Assembly: GCF_013365535.1 (NCBI RefSeq)
Contig: NZ_CP053590.1
Coordinates: 1,912,501-1,976,500 of the forward strand
DNA length: 64,000 bases
Origin: Aquimarina sp. TRL1
Lineage (GTDB): Bacteria; Bacteroidota; Bacteroidia; Flavobacteriales; Flavobacteriaceae
Direction: 5' to 3'
Numbering within the stretch: position 1 is the first letter of the stretch; each line of letters opens with the position of its first letter. A model generated the notes under the pieces. It saw nothing but the letters and a program-made list of their open reading frames with translations. It had not been told where the DNA came from and searched no databases. Below, in pieces: positions 1-9,101 of this stretch. The position numbers were made by a program, and so were the translations under genes.

Positions 1-280
1 AATTACGTTTTCTGTAAAAGTGCTTATTTAGTAAATATGTAAATAAAAGACTACAATTAAAATTAAATTGACGAATACTTAAAGTGATACTTTAACGGTA
101 AAACCATAAGTGTTGATTTTAAATGTTAAAATTATGTGTATTTTGTCGATTTTTTGTGTTTTTTAACGTGTTTTGAATATTTTTTTTGCAACTTAGGATG
201 CGAAAAATTTGAAAATCAAGATAAAAACACCCATACATATTAAATACTAAGTTTAACCCCCCTTATTATTGCACTTAATT

Positions 281-382
281 ATGAAAAAGCAATTTAATCG
301 TCTTCAAAAATCAGTAAAACCTACAATGGACTTTATTTCTAATTGTATGTACTTGGCTAAAAAAGTATTTTTGTTGATGTAA
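281..382 (+). CDS. possible 33-residue ORF, unknown
   Basis: A short open frame starting MKKQFNRLQKSV and ending VFLLM lies in the otherwise gene-free first 475 bases. It is basic at the start and hydrophobic at the end. A strong plus-strand terminator hairpin follows 50 bases later, so a short transcript probably ends there. No family is recognised, and a small RNA or the tail of an upstream transcript would fit equally well. Confidence 0.22.
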   Translation: MKKQFNRLQKSVKPTMDFISNCMYLAKKVFLLM

Positions 383-431
383 AAAAAAATTAAAGATTGT
401 TGCTACAATTATCCCAAATCAGCAATGAACT

Positions 432-466
432 AACCTGTTAAATTTCTATTTAACAGGTTTTTTTTA
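432..466 (+). terminator. rho-independent terminator
   Basis: A perfect 12-bp stem (432-443 with 448-459) encloses the loop TTCT and is followed by eight T. It reads in the plus direction, so it ends a short transcript from 1-430 rather than the minus-strand ABC gene whose 3' end lies just beyond it. Confidence 0.85.
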
Positions 467-475
467 GGGCTAAAT

Positions 476-2167
476 TTAGAGACCTTTAGGGATGGCATTA
501 ATTAACCGTCTGGTATATTCTTTTTTAGGGGAAGTATAAATGTCATCAGCATCTCCTTTTTCTTCTATTTTACCCTCATTCATAACCAGTAGTTGATCGG
601 ACATGTACTTGACTACTGCGAGATCATGTGAGATAAAAATATAGGTAAAATTAAATTTTTCTTTTAATTCATTTAGTAGATTAAGTACTTGTGCCTGTAC
701 AGAGATGTCCAAGGCACTGACAGACTCGTCGCAGATAATAAGTTTAGGTTGAAGTGCGATAGTTCTGGCAATTCCTATTCGTTGACGTTGTCCTCCGCTA
801 AACTCATGAGGATATCGATTAAAGTGTTCGCTGGAGAGACCTACACGTTGTAAAAGTTCCAGTGCTTTTTCTTTTCTTTCTTTTTTGCTGTTGTATAATT
901 TATGAGCCTTCATAGGCTCCATAATAGCATTCCCAATCGTTAGCCTTGGGTTTAGTGATGCATATGGATCTTGAAAAATAAGTTGGATTTCTTTTCGCAA
1001 TGTTCTAATTGCTCGGGGAGATAGCTGTGTTATATCCTTGCCTTTATAGAGAACTTGTCCCTTGGTGGCTTTGTCTAACTGTAAGATTGTATTTCCCAGT
1101 GTTGATTTTCCACAGCCTGACTCTCCTACAAGACCTAAGGTTTCTCCTTCGTAGAGTTTAAAACTCACATCATTAACAGCTTTAAAAGAAGTGTTTTGAA
1201 ACCAGCCGGTTTTAGAGAAATAAGTCTTTTCCAGGTTAATGACCTCCAAAAGAGGAGAATTGCTGTATAGCTTTTTATGAAAAGCATGTCTTTCTTCAGA
1301 AGAAATAATTTTTTGTTCAAAAGTGTTTCCTGAAAGAAAGTTTTCTATTGTAGGGAGTTTTTTTAGTCGAACATCTAAGGATGGGCGAGCGCTTATAAGT
1401 GCTTTTGTATACTCTTGCTGCGGATGCTTAAAAATGGAATAAGCAGGGCCATATTCAACTGTTTTTCCCTGGTACATAACCAATACATTGTCTGCAATCT
1501 CAGAGACTAAGGAAAGATCATGAGAAATAAAAAGAATACTCATTTTATATTCTTTCTGTAAGTCTTTTAGGAGTTGGATAATTTCTTTTTGCACAGTTAC
1601 ATCTAATGCGGTGGTAGGTTCATCAGCAATTAAGAGATCAGGTTTGCAAGCAATTGCCATGGCAATCATAATTCGCTGTTTTTGACCTCCGCTTAATTGG
1701 TGAGGATAGGCATTATAAGCATGCGCAGTATCAGGTAATTTTACTTTGTCAAAAAGTGTGATTATCTCTTCTTTTGCTTGTTTAGAAGAAATGGTTTTGT
1801 GCTGCTTGAGAACTTCCAGTACTTGCTCTCCACATTTCATAGAAGGGTTAAGAGAGCTCATAGGTTCCTGAAAGATCATAGCAATCTGATTCCCTCTGAT
1901 GCTTTGAAATTCTGATTCGGAAAGTTGAAGAATTGAATTCCCTTTGAAGTATATATTCCCATGATCAATCCGGGATTTTTTCTTGGGAAGTAAACCTAAT
2001 AATGAGAGGGAGGTTACGGATTTTCCACTTCCGGATTCTCCAACAACTCCTAACACTTCATTAGTCCCAATGGTAAAGGAGATATCATGTAAAATGGTTC
2101 TGTATTTTTTCTCTGAAAAAAAAGACACGGAAAGGTTTTGTACGGAAAGTAAAGTAGTGTTGTCCAT
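476..2167 (-). CDS. peptide-type ABC transporter, fused double ATPase subunit
   Basis: This 563-residue cytoplasmic protein carries two complete ABC ATPase domains in one chain, as in YejF and GsiA, which power oligopeptide or dipeptide import. The first half has Walker A GESGSGKS (residues 43-50), signature LSGGQKQR and Walker [13 protein letters not shown]. The second half has GESGCGKST near residue 350, FSGGQRQR and [12 protein letters not shown]. The OppD/F-type C-terminal extension follows each domain. No permease or binding protein lies next to it; in Bacteroidota this fused ATPase is often encoded apart from its permeases. The substrate is unknown. It is divergent from the histidine kinase at 2275 with a 107-base gap, so both promoters lie there. 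Confidence 0.93.
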   Translation of the reverse strand: MDNTTLLSVQNLSVSFFSEKKYRTILHDISFTIGTNEVLGVVGESGSGKSVTSLSLLGLLPKKKSRIDHGNIYFKGNSILQLSESEFQSIRGNQIAMIFQEPMSSLNPSMKCGEQVLEVLKQHKTISSKQAKEEIITLFDKVKLPDTAHAYNAYPHQLSGGQKQRIMIAMAIACKPDLLIADEPTTALDVTVQKEIIQLLKDLQKEYKMSILFISHDLSLVSEIADNVLVMYQGKTVEYGPAYSIFKHPQQEYTKALISARPSLDVRLKKLPTIENFLSGNTFEQKIISSEERHAFHKKLYSNSPLLEVINLEKTYFSKTGWFQNTSFKAVNDVSFKLYEGETLGLVGESGCGKSTLGNTILQLDKATKGQVLYKGKDITQLSPRAIRTLRKEIQLIFQDPYASLNPRLTIGNAIMEPMKAHKLYNSKKERKEKALELLQRVGLSSEHFNRYPHEFSGGQRQRIGIARTIALQPKLIICDESVSALDISVQAQVLNLLNELKEKFNFTYIFISHDLAVVKYMSDQLLVMNEGKIEEKGDADDIYTSPKKEYTRRLINAIPKGL

Positions 2168-2274
2168 AAAGTTAATAACAAAGGTAAATTTAGGGAATTA
2201 GTTCTGTATTTAGGAGTGTTTGGCGAAAACTATTTTGGATTGATATTTGCTATCTTTATGCCTTAAAGTATACC

Positions 2275-3732
2275 ATGAGGCTATTTAAACTTTCACTACG
2301 AACACGAATTTTTGTGTCGATGACACTATTAGTGTTAATTGCTTCCATATTGATTGTAACGGTTTCTATATATCAGTATAAGGAAGAAGCAGAAGATTAT
2401 CATAAAAAGCGATTGGAACGAAAAGAAGAGCGTATAAAAGTAGCGATAGATAATGCGTTGCGAAGTACAACTTATCCGATTAGCGAAGAGAATATTCCGT
2501 TGATATTTAGAGAAAATAATAGGATATATCAAATCTCTCAGGAGCATACGCTGCCAATCAATATTTATGACTTGTCAGGGAAGTTATTACTCAAATCAGA
2601 AGGAGCATTTAGTGATGATAATGCCATTAGCCAATTGAGTAAAGTTGTTATGGATACACTGATGCTTCTGCCAGATAAACGATATCTTATAAAATCAAAG
2701 AGAAATGGGGAAAAATCCAGATCGTCTTATACATATATCACGGATTGGCGGTCAAAACCTCTGGCAATTTTAAATCTGCCCTATATAGAAGATGATGATC
2801 TTATTACCAGAGAGCTTTTGGAGTTTTTAAGGCGATTAGGAGGGGTCTATCTGTTGATGCTGGTCATTGCAATTGCCTTGGCTTATTTTTTGTCAAAATA
2901 TATAACGAGATCCCTTAAAACTATTTCAGATACGATCGACCAGACACGACTCGATAAGCAAAATAAACGGATCGAAATATGGGACACCTATGATGAGATT
3001 TACTCGTTAATAAACGCGTATAATAGTATGATCGATGAACTGGAAGAAAGCGCCGTAAAATTAGCTAAAAGTGAACGGGAAGCAGCCTGGAGAGAAATGG
3101 CAAAACAGGTAGCACATGAAATAAAAAACCCACTCACTCCTATGCGACTTACTGTGCAGAGTTTTCAACGAAAATTTGATCCTTCAGCTCCGGATATAAA
3201 TCAAAGGGTTAATGAATATAGTAATACATTGATTCAGCAAATTGATACCATGAGCTCGATAGCCTCGGCCTTTTCTAATTTTGCCCAAATGCCTGCTCAG
3301 AAAAATGAAACCCTGGATGTGGTTGAGATTGTCGGACTGGCATTGGATATTTTTAATGAAGATTATATCGCTTTTATTCCCGAGGAAAAGGAAATTATTG
3401 CAATTTTTGATAGAACTCAATTAATACGAGTGGTTACAAATTTGGTTAAGAATGCAATTCAGGCAATACCGGATGATAGTACACCAAAAATTTCGGTTCA
3501 GGTACTGATAGAAGCAAATGAAGTTGTGATACGTGTATCTGATAACGGAATTGGAATTTCGAAAGAATATGAACGAAAAATATTCGAACCGAAGTTTACC
3601 ACTAAAAGTAGTGGAATGGGGCTGGGACTAGGTATGGTTAAGAATATTGTCGAAACCTACAAAGGGAGTATTACTTTTGTTACCAAAGAAGGTGAAGGAA
3701 CCATATTTACTGTAAGATTTCCTAAAAAATAA
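2275..3732 (+). CDS. NtrY-like membrane sensor histidine kinase
   Basis: This 485-residue two-component sensor has a first membrane helix at about 13-33, an extracytoplasmic sensor segment, a second helix at about 189-208, a HAMP-like linker, a HisKA dimerisation helix and an HATPase_c domain. The phospho-acceptor is H281 in AKQVAHEIKNPLTPMRL, a motif typical of the NtrY group. The ATP-binding boxes are visible as NLVKNAIQAIP (N box), DNGIGIS (G1) and GMGLGLGMVKNI (G2). No response regulator is adjacent, so its partner must be elsewhere. The ATG follows an AT-rich leader without a clear Shine-Dalgarno sequence, which is normal in this phylum. Confidence 0.9.
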   Translation: MRLFKLSLRTRIFVSMTLLVLIASILIVTVSIYQYKEEAEDYHKKRLERKEERIKVAIDNALRSTTYPISEENIPLIFRENNRIYQISQEHTLPINIYDLSGKLLLKSEGAFSDDNAISQLSKVVMDTLMLLPDKRYLIKSKRNGEKSRSSYTYITDWRSKPLAILNLPYIEDDDLITRELLEFLRRLGGVYLLMLVIAIALAYFLSKYITRSLKTISDTIDQTRLDKQNKRIEIWDTYDEIYSLINAYNSMIDELEESAVKLAKSEREAAWREMAKQVAHEIKNPLTPMRLTVQSFQRKFDPSAPDINQRVNEYSNTLIQQIDTMSSIASAFSNFAQMPAQKNETLDVVEIVGLALDIFNEDYIAFIPEEKEIIAIFDRTQLIRVVTNLVKNAIQAIPDDSTPKISVQVLIEANEVVIRVSDNGIGISKEYERKIFEPKFTTKSSGMGLGLGMVKNIVETYKGSITFVTKEGEGTIFTVRFPKK

Positions 3733-3898
3733 GACCTTTTAATGAGAATAAAGCAGGTATTAATGTGTGATAGGCTTTATTAATGAAAATAATATAATAT
3801 TTTCGCAAAGGATTATTGGTAGTATTGATTTTAATGTGGTTTATTCCGGATGTTTCCAAAATTTAAACGGATCCCTAATATAATATCTTGGGTGTTTG

Positions 3899-3917
3899 TA
3901 CCTGGGTGGTTTACTAA
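3899..3917. repeat. fragment of degenerate interspersed repeat
   Basis: This stretch contains GGTGGTTTACT, shared exactly with the repeat copy at 22021-22057, and matches the 3' half of the copy at 17446-17500. It lies directly upstream of the enoyl-CoA hydratase start. It is only a partial match. Confidence 0.3.
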
Positions 3918-3936
3918 GAATTAAAAAGCAAAATAT

Positions 3937-4716
3937 ATGTATACTAATATTATTACATCTCAGGAAAAAGAGATTGTTACGATAACAATTAACAGACCTT
4001 CTAAGCTAAATGCACTTAATAAAGAAACTATTCAGGAATTACATCAGGCATTCAAAGAAGCAGATGAGGATAAAACGGTACATGTGATCGTGGTTACAGG
4101 AAGTGGAGAGAAAGCATTTGTAGCGGGAGCTGATATTAGTGAGTTTGCGAATTTTTCTGTCGCACAAGGAGAAGAATTAGCAGAAAAAGGACATGCGTTA
4201 CTATTTGATTTTGTAGCAAACCTTTCAACACCTGTAATTGCAGCGGTTAATGGCTTTGCTTTAGGAGGAGGTTTGGAATTAGCTATGGCAGCGCATTTCA
4301 GAGTCGCGAGTAATAATGCAAGAATGGGATTGCCAGAGGTTTCTTTGGGGGTTATTCCTGGATATGGAGGAACACAACGCTTATCTCAATTGATTGGGAA
4401 AGGAAGAACAATGGAACTGATTATGACAGCAGGGATGATTGATGCCAATCAGGCGTTGTCGTATGGGTTGGTGAACCATGTTACATCTCAGGAAGAATTA
4501 TTGCCAATGACGTATAAACTGGCAGGAAAAATAGCTAAAAACTCTTCTGTAGCCATTAGTAGTGCTATAAGGGCAATTAATGCGGCTTATGAAGATGGGG
4601 TGAATGGATTTAAGACTGAAATTCATGAATTTGGAGTGTGTTTCGGAACAGCAGATTTTAAAGAAGGAACAACTGCTTTTTTAGAAAAAAGAAAACCAGA
4701 TTTTCCTGGTAAATAA
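3937..4716 (+). CDS. enoyl-CoA hydratase/isomerase family protein
   Basis: This 259-residue protein has the normal length for a crotonase-fold enoyl-CoA hydratase (hydration of trans-2-enoyl-CoA in fatty-acid degradation). The oxyanion-hole segments are clear: AFVAGADISEF and NGFALGGGLELAMA. The region MGLPEVSLGVIPGYGGTQRL carries the Glu positions used by true hydratases (E in LPEV and E in GLELA). It stands alone, without a thiolase or dehydrogenase nearby, and is followed by a strong terminator. A crotonase with another specificity cannot be excluded. Confidence 0.9.
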   Translation: MYTNIITSQEKEIVTITINRPSKLNALNKETIQELHQAFKEADEDKTVHVIVVTGSGEKAFVAGADISEFANFSVAQGEELAEKGHALLFDFVANLSTPVIAAVNGFALGGGLELAMAAHFRVASNNARMGLPEVSLGVIPGYGGTQRLSQLIGKGRTMELIMTAGMIDANQALSYGLVNHVTSQEELLPMTYKLAGKIAKNSSVAISSAIRAINAAYEDGVNGFKTEIHEFGVCFGTADFKEGTTAFLEKRKPDFPGK

Positions 4717-4724
4717 TAGTAAGG

Positions 4725-4752
4725 AAAAACCCTGTTTATCAGGGTTTTTTTA
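4725..4752 (+). terminator. rho-independent terminator
   Basis: A perfect 10-bp stem AAAAACCCTG/CAGGGTTTTT (4725-4734 with 4740-4749) is followed by T residues, just after the enoyl-CoA hydratase stop codon. Confidence 0.85.
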
Positions 4753-4754
4753 TT

Positions 4755-4794
4755 GGTACTGCCAAAGGGTGTAATCCCCCAAGGCTCGCCTTGA
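4755..4794. repeat. degenerate interspersed repeat, copy A
   Basis: It starts GGTACTGCCAAAGG, shared exactly with 22021-22034. Its second half (GTGTAAT, then CCAAGGCTCGCCTTG) aligns with the copy at 17446-17500 (GTATAAT, then CCTCGAGGCTTGTCTGG). It sits between two convergent genes, behind a terminator, as the other copies sit in 3' flanks. Confidence 0.5.
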
Positions 4795-4846
4795 AATTGA
4801 AAATTTGTTTCCAGCGAATGTCTCGCGGGTTTGTTTCGAAGGTCGT

Positions 4847-5437
4847 TTATTTATAAAAATTCATCTCGTCAATGTATTTCCAGACTTCCTTTGGAAGGAG
4901 AGGGGTTACATTTTTTCCTTCTTTAATTCCTTTTCGAATAGCAGTAGAGGAAATCTCCATAATAGGGGCTTCAATACGATGTATATGTGGGTGGTCAATA
5001 AAGTTTTCAGGAATACTTCCTTCAGAGATTCTGGGGTAGACATATATTTGATAGTTTTCGAGGATGGCTTCATAGTTTTTCCATTTGTGAAAACTTTTTA
5101 GATTGTCTTCTCCCATAATCAGGTTAAATTGATATGAAGGGTGTTTTTCTTCTAGATATGCCAGAGTATGAGATGTGTAATTAGGTTGTGGAAGTTTGAA
5201 TTCTATATCACTTGGTCTGATTTTAGGATACGATTCTGTTACTCTGTAAACCATTTCATATCTGTGATGATTATCAAGGAGTGATTTCTTTTTCTTAAAA
5301 GGATTATGCGGAGTGACAACCATCCATATTTCGGTAAGATCTGAATGCTCAGCCATATGATTGGCTAAGATAAGGTGCCCTATATGAATGGGATTGAATG
5401 TTCCAAAGTATAAACCGATTTTTTTTGAGGTGTTCAT
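4847..5437 (-). CDS. nadD: nicotinate-nucleotide adenylyltransferase
   Basis: This 196-residue enzyme adenylylates nicotinate mononucleotide to deamido-NAD in NAD synthesis. The nucleotidyltransferase signature GTFNPIHIGH is at residues 12-21, and the C-terminal ISSTAIRKGI motif matches the ISSTxxR phosphate-binding loop. Length and layout are typical. The start lies 13 bases after the gmk stop, so the two genes are co-transcribed, with yicC as the first gene. The yicC-gmk-nadD order is conserved in Flavobacteriia. Confidence 0.95.
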   Translation of the reverse strand: MNTSKKIGLYFGTFNPIHIGHLILANHMAEHSDLTEIWMVVTPHNPFKKKKSLLDNHHRYEMVYRVTESYPKIRPSDIEFKLPQPNYTSHTLAYLEEKHPSYQFNLIMGEDNLKSFHKWKNYEAILENYQIYVYPRISEGSIPENFIDHPHIHRIEAPIMEISSTAIRKGIKEGKNVTPLLPKEVWKYIDEMNFYK

Positions 5438-5450
5438 GGTTAAAAGAGCG

Positions 5451-6026
5451 CTACTTTTCGGATAAAAATGTTTTGGTTAACTGATATACTTCTTGTTTTG
5501 CATTTTCCAGATTGTCATTGGTTACAATGGCATCAAATTGAGGAGCGGTAGCCAGCTCGGTAGAGGCTTTGGCAACCCTCATATTAATTTTATCTTCAGA
5601 TTCTGTTTTTCTTTTCTTTAATCGGATTTTTAGCTCATCAATACTAGGAGGCTTTATGAATACGGCAAGTGTTCTTTCTGGATAAGTCTTTTTGATATCC
5701 AGTCCTCCTACTACATCAATATCAAAAATGACATGTTTTCCATTATCCCAGATACGTTGCACTTCTTTTTTTAAAGTCCCATAGAAATTATCGCGATATA
5801 CCTCTTCCCACTCCAGAAATTCATCGGCTTTGATTTTTTCTTTAAACTCTTTTAGGGATAAAAAATAATAGTCTTTTCCGTGAATTTCTCCTCCTCTAGG
5901 TTCTCTGGAGGCAGCAGAGATAGAAAATCCTAAATTTAATTCTTCTTTATGAAGTAGATATTTTACTAAGGTTGTTTTTCCGCTTCCCGAAGGAGCAGAT
6001 AGAACAATTAGTTTCCCTTCTTTCAT
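5451..6026 (-). CDS. gmk: guanylate kinase
   Basis: This 191-residue enzyme phosphorylates GMP to GDP with ATP. The N-terminal P-loop reads LSAPSGSGKTTLV (residues 8-20). The GMP-binding segment SREPRGGEIHGKDYYFL and the lid sequence with FIKPPSIDELKIRLKKR follow the family pattern. It is the middle gene of yicC-gmk-nadD, with a 47-base gap to yicC and a 13-base gap to nadD. The length is slightly short of the E. coli enzyme but normal for the family. Confidence 0.96.
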   Translation of the reverse strand: MKEGKLIVLSAPSGSGKTTLVKYLLHKEELNLGFSISAASREPRGGEIHGKDYYFLSLKEFKEKIKADEFLEWEEVYRDNFYGTLKKEVQRIWDNGKHVIFDIDVVGGLDIKKTYPERTLAVFIKPPSIDELKIRLKKRKTESEDKINMRVAKASTELATAPQFDAIVTNDNLENAKQEVYQLTKTFLSEK

Positions 6027-6073
6027 GTCTTTTTTTATTAATCTCTTATTTGGTTAAAACTTCTCTATAGGGT

Positions 6074-6931
6074 TTATAAAACATTGAGAAGTTGTTCTTT
6101 TATTTTTTCTAATTCGTCTTTCATTTGAACGACTAATTGTTGCATAGGAGCGTAGTTGGACTTGCTTCCTATGGTGTTAATTTCTCTCCCGATTTCCTGA
6201 GTGATAAAACCGAGTTTTTTTCCGTTGGAATCTTTAGAGTTCAGTGTGGTGACAAAGTACTCTAAGTGATTAGCTAGTCGGACTTTTTCTTCTGTAATAT
6301 CGAATTTCTCCAGGTAGTAAATGAGTTCTTGTTCAAATCTGTTTTCGTCTACATCTTCTTTCAGGTCTGAGACAGCTTTATGCAATCGTTCTTTTACTGC
6401 TTCAATCCGTTCTGGATCGATTGCTATAACTTGCTTCAATAACGAATTGATATTTTTAATCCGGATGTTAAAGTCTTTTTCTAAAGCACTCCCTTCATCA
6501 ACTCTATAGCTTTCTATTGCGATTAAGGCAGTGTTTAGGGATTCTTTGATTGCATTAAACTCTTCTTCGTTGATTTCTTCTCGTTCGGTTTTTAATGCAT
6601 CAGGCATTCTAACAGCCATTTTCATAAGCTCTAAGGCTTCCCCGTCATGAATATTAGAAAGCTGTTTGATGTATTCTTTAACGATTGCTTCATTCACTTT
6701 GGTAGATGTTTGTTCTCCGGTGACTTCTACATATAAGCCAAAATCAATTTTGCCTCGGACTAATTTTTTTGCAATAGTATTTCTCATCTCTAATTCTTTC
6801 TCTCTGTACTGAGAAGGGATCCTCGCGTTGAGATCTAGATTTTTACTGTTTAGAGATTTTACTTCTATTGTTATTTTCTTTGTGGGAAGCTGTAAGACGG
6901 ATTTCCCAAAGCCTGTCATTGATTTAATCAT
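6074..6931 (-). CDS. yicC: YicC-family endoribonuclease
   Basis: This 285-residue protein belongs to the YicC/YloC family, members of which act as endoribonucleases in RNA turnover. The start is set at the ATG giving MIKSMTGFGKS, the family's characteristic N-terminus; an in-frame start 11 codons upstream lacks conservation. The conserved C-terminal block KLGFITQEIGREINTIGSKSN is present. It is the first gene of the yicC-gmk-nadD unit. Confidence 0.92.
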   Translation of the reverse strand: MIKSMTGFGKSVLQLPTKKITIEVKSLNSKNLDLNARIPSQYREKELEMRNTIAKKLVRGKIDFGLYVEVTGEQTSTKVNEAIVKEYIKQLSNIHDGEALELMKMAVRMPDALKTEREEINEEEFNAIKESLNTALIAIESYRVDEGSALEKDFNIRIKNINSLLKQVIAIDPERIEAVKERLHKAVSDLKEDVDENRFEQELIYYLEKFDITEEKVRLANHLEYFVTTLNSKDSNGKKLGFITQEIGREINTIGSKSNYAPMQQLVVQMKDELEKIKEQLLNVL

Positions 6932-7070
6932 AGCATTCTGTCGATTCTCGTTAAAAAAGTACACGAAGATACGGAAAAGTACTGAGGTGTAAGTAACGGA
7001 GAGTGATTATACGTTGTTACAGGGATCAAAGTGTATCATTGTTTATTGCTAAACAAACAACTTGGTTTTC

Positions 7071-7643
7071 TTAGGTATTTGGGTTTTTTTCTCTGATTTT
7101 TTTGTAAAGCTTAAATCCCAGCATCAGCAGTATGGAAAGCAGGATGATTCCGATAACCCCATAGATCCAATTGATAGCATCTCTAACAATCACCAGAAAA
7201 ACAACTGAAAATAAAATAATGGTAGAACCTTCATTCCATAATCGCATTTGGTTCGAAGTCCATTTGACAATATCGTTTTGTAATTGCTTGAATATTTGAT
7301 GAGATTTTAAATGATATGCGAATAGCAGTATTACAAAAGTAAGTTTGACATGCATCCAGGGTTGTTCTAGATAATTCGGAATTAAAATTAGTAGCCAAAT
7401 TGCAAACAAAGTAGCTAAAATAGCTGAGGGCCAGGTGATGATAAACCAAAGCCTTTTCGCCATTAATTTGAGTTGGTCCCCCAAAATTTCTTTTTCAGGA
7501 GAGGGTTTTTGGGAGGCTTCAATCTGATACACAAATAATCTAGGGATATAAAATAATCCGGCAAACCAGGTAATAACAAAAATAAGATGAAGAGATTTAA
7601 TATAAGGGTAGTATGCTAACATAAAAGATAATGTGTAAGTCAC
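7071..7643 (-). CDS. hemJ: protoporphyrinogen IX oxidase, HemJ type
   Basis: This 190-residue integral membrane protein oxidises protoporphyrinogen IX to protoporphyrin IX, the penultimate step of heme synthesis. HemJ features are KSLHLIFVITWFAGLFY in the first helix (heme-ligand His), PRLFVYQ after it, WMHVKLTF with a second conserved His and Lys, and the loop MRLWNEG. About four to five membrane helices are visible. It lies in the group hemJ-MATE-hemH on the minus strand, so the last two steps of the pathway are neighbours. An ATG seven codons downstream (MLAYYPYIK) is an equally plausible start. Confidence 0.88.
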   Translation of the reverse strand: MTYTLSFMLAYYPYIKSLHLIFVITWFAGLFYIPRLFVYQIEASQKPSPEKEILGDQLKLMAKRLWFIITWPSAILATLFAIWLLILIPNYLEQPWMHVKLTFVILLFAYHLKSHQIFKQLQNDIVKWTSNQMRLWNEGSTIILFSVVFLVIVRDAINWIYGVIGIILLSILLMLGFKLYKKIREKNPNT

Positions 7644-7697
7644 AGGTTTTTTGCAAGGTATTGATTTATATGGTAATTATATCTTTAAATGATTTTT

Positions 7698-9089
7698 TTA
7701 ATTTGTGGTTTTAGGAATGAGTTCTTTGCGTATTTCTTTATTTAAGTAATATCCGGTAAGAAGAGTAGATAAAAGATCGGCAATAGGGAACGACATCCAT
7801 ACACCAAGTTCTCCATAATAATTAGGTAATATGAGGATTAAAGGAATTAAAAAGAATCCTTGTCTTGATAAGGTGAGCAGTAGGGCAGGGGTTGCTTTGC
7901 CAATCGCCTGAAAATAGGCAGCGCCAATCAACTGAAGTGCAATAATCGGAGTTGCCAGAAAAACAAGTCGCATGGAATTGGGAGCGTGTGCCAGAACATA
8001 TTGATTCAGAGCTAGTTCCTTAGCTGTCATATTCGGATCATTACCAATGAATAAAGAAGCAATTTCTGCGGGAAAGATCATAAGACCAATAAAAACCAGT
8101 GTAGCTACCAAAGCTGCATATTTTATAGCAGTATTTATGGATTGACGCACACGATCGTATTTTTGGGCCCCATAATTATATCCTGCAATAGGTAGAAACC
8201 CTTGCGTAACTCCAAAAACGGGAAAAAGGGCAAACATTAACATTCTCCCTATGATTGCATATACAGCGATTAATGCTTCTTGTCCTAGATTGAATAAGAT
8301 ATTATTCATGATAAGATAGGTAATGCTTACCACGGCCTGTCTTGCTAGGGTAACTCCTCCTAAAGAAGAAATTTCATGGACGATTTTTCTTTTGAGTTTT
8401 AAGTGGCGGAGTCGAATTTTTAATTCGGAGTTTTTAGATAAGAAAAACCATAAGATAGTGAGAAAGCAAGAGGTGTAAGAGAGGGTGGTAGCCCAAGCAG
8501 CACCATGCATCCCCATGTCCAGAAGGTATATGAAAATATAATCCATAAGAAGATTTCCTATGGTAGGGATAATCATAGCAATCATGGCAAAAGTAGCTTT
8601 CCCTTCTGCTCTTACTACCGTATTGCCCATCATGGCAAAACCTAGAATAGGAACTCCATATAGCACGATGATGTAGTATATTTTTGCATACTCAAAGATG
8701 TCTCCTTTTCCTCCGAATCGGGGAATGATACTATCAGCGTAGTATAAGCCTACAAGAACCAGAGAGATCGTGCATAAAAAAGTAAGTGTTATTTGATTTC
8801 CAAAAGAAGTTAGTGCGGTTTCTTTGTCTCCTGCACCAAGCGAACGCGAGATGATACTGGACCCTCCAATACCTATTGCCATTCCCAAAGCAGCAATAAA
8901 AAAAGAAACTGGAAGAACAACATTTATAGCAGCAATTGCTACAGGACCAATCCAATTTCCGACGAATATAGAGTCTATTAAGACATTAAGAGACATAACC
9001 AGAATTCCTATAGAAGCTGGTACAGCCTGTTGTATTAATAGTTTACCAATAGGTTTAATTCCGAGTTCTTCGGATGTTGCTTTCGCCAT
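7698..9089 (-). CDS. MATE family efflux transporter
   Basis: This 463-residue polytopic membrane protein has about 12 hydrophobic segments in two homologous halves. The start is MAKATSEELGIKPIGKLLIQQAVPASIGILV. The MATE-type motif GLGGSSIISRSLGAGD-like segment (here IGGSSIISRSLGAGDKE) is in the N-terminal half and PVFGVTQGFLPIAGYNYGA in the second. It exports drugs or metabolites by cation antiport. Its position between hemJ and hemH, 12 bases from hemH, suggests co-transcription; porphyrin export is conceivable but only an inference from context. Confidence 0.9.
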   Translation of the reverse strand: MAKATSEELGIKPIGKLLIQQAVPASIGILVMSLNVLIDSIFVGNWIGPVAIAAINVVLPVSFFIAALGMAIGIGGSSIISRSLGAGDKETALTSFGNQITLTFLCTISLVLVGLYYADSIIPRFGGKGDIFEYAKIYYIIVLYGVPILGFAMMGNTVVRAEGKATFAMIAMIIPTIGNLLMDYIFIYLLDMGMHGAAWATTLSYTSCFLTILWFFLSKNSELKIRLRHLKLKRKIVHEISSLGGVTLARQAVVSITYLIMNNILFNLGQEALIAVYAIIGRMLMFALFPVFGVTQGFLPIAGYNYGAQKYDRVRQSINTAIKYAALVATLVFIGLMIFPAEIASLFIGNDPNMTAKELALNQYVLAHAPNSMRLVFLATPIIALQLIGAAYFQAIGKATPALLLTLSRQGFFLIPLILILPNYYGELGVWMSFPIADLLSTLLTGYYLNKEIRKELIPKTTN

Positions 9090-9101
9090 ATATCGTTTTT
9101 G

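Noticed and set aside
1983..2201. Plus-strand ORF of 72 codons inside the ABC transporter gene
   Set aside because: It is antisense to conserved ATPase motifs and has no protein-like pattern.
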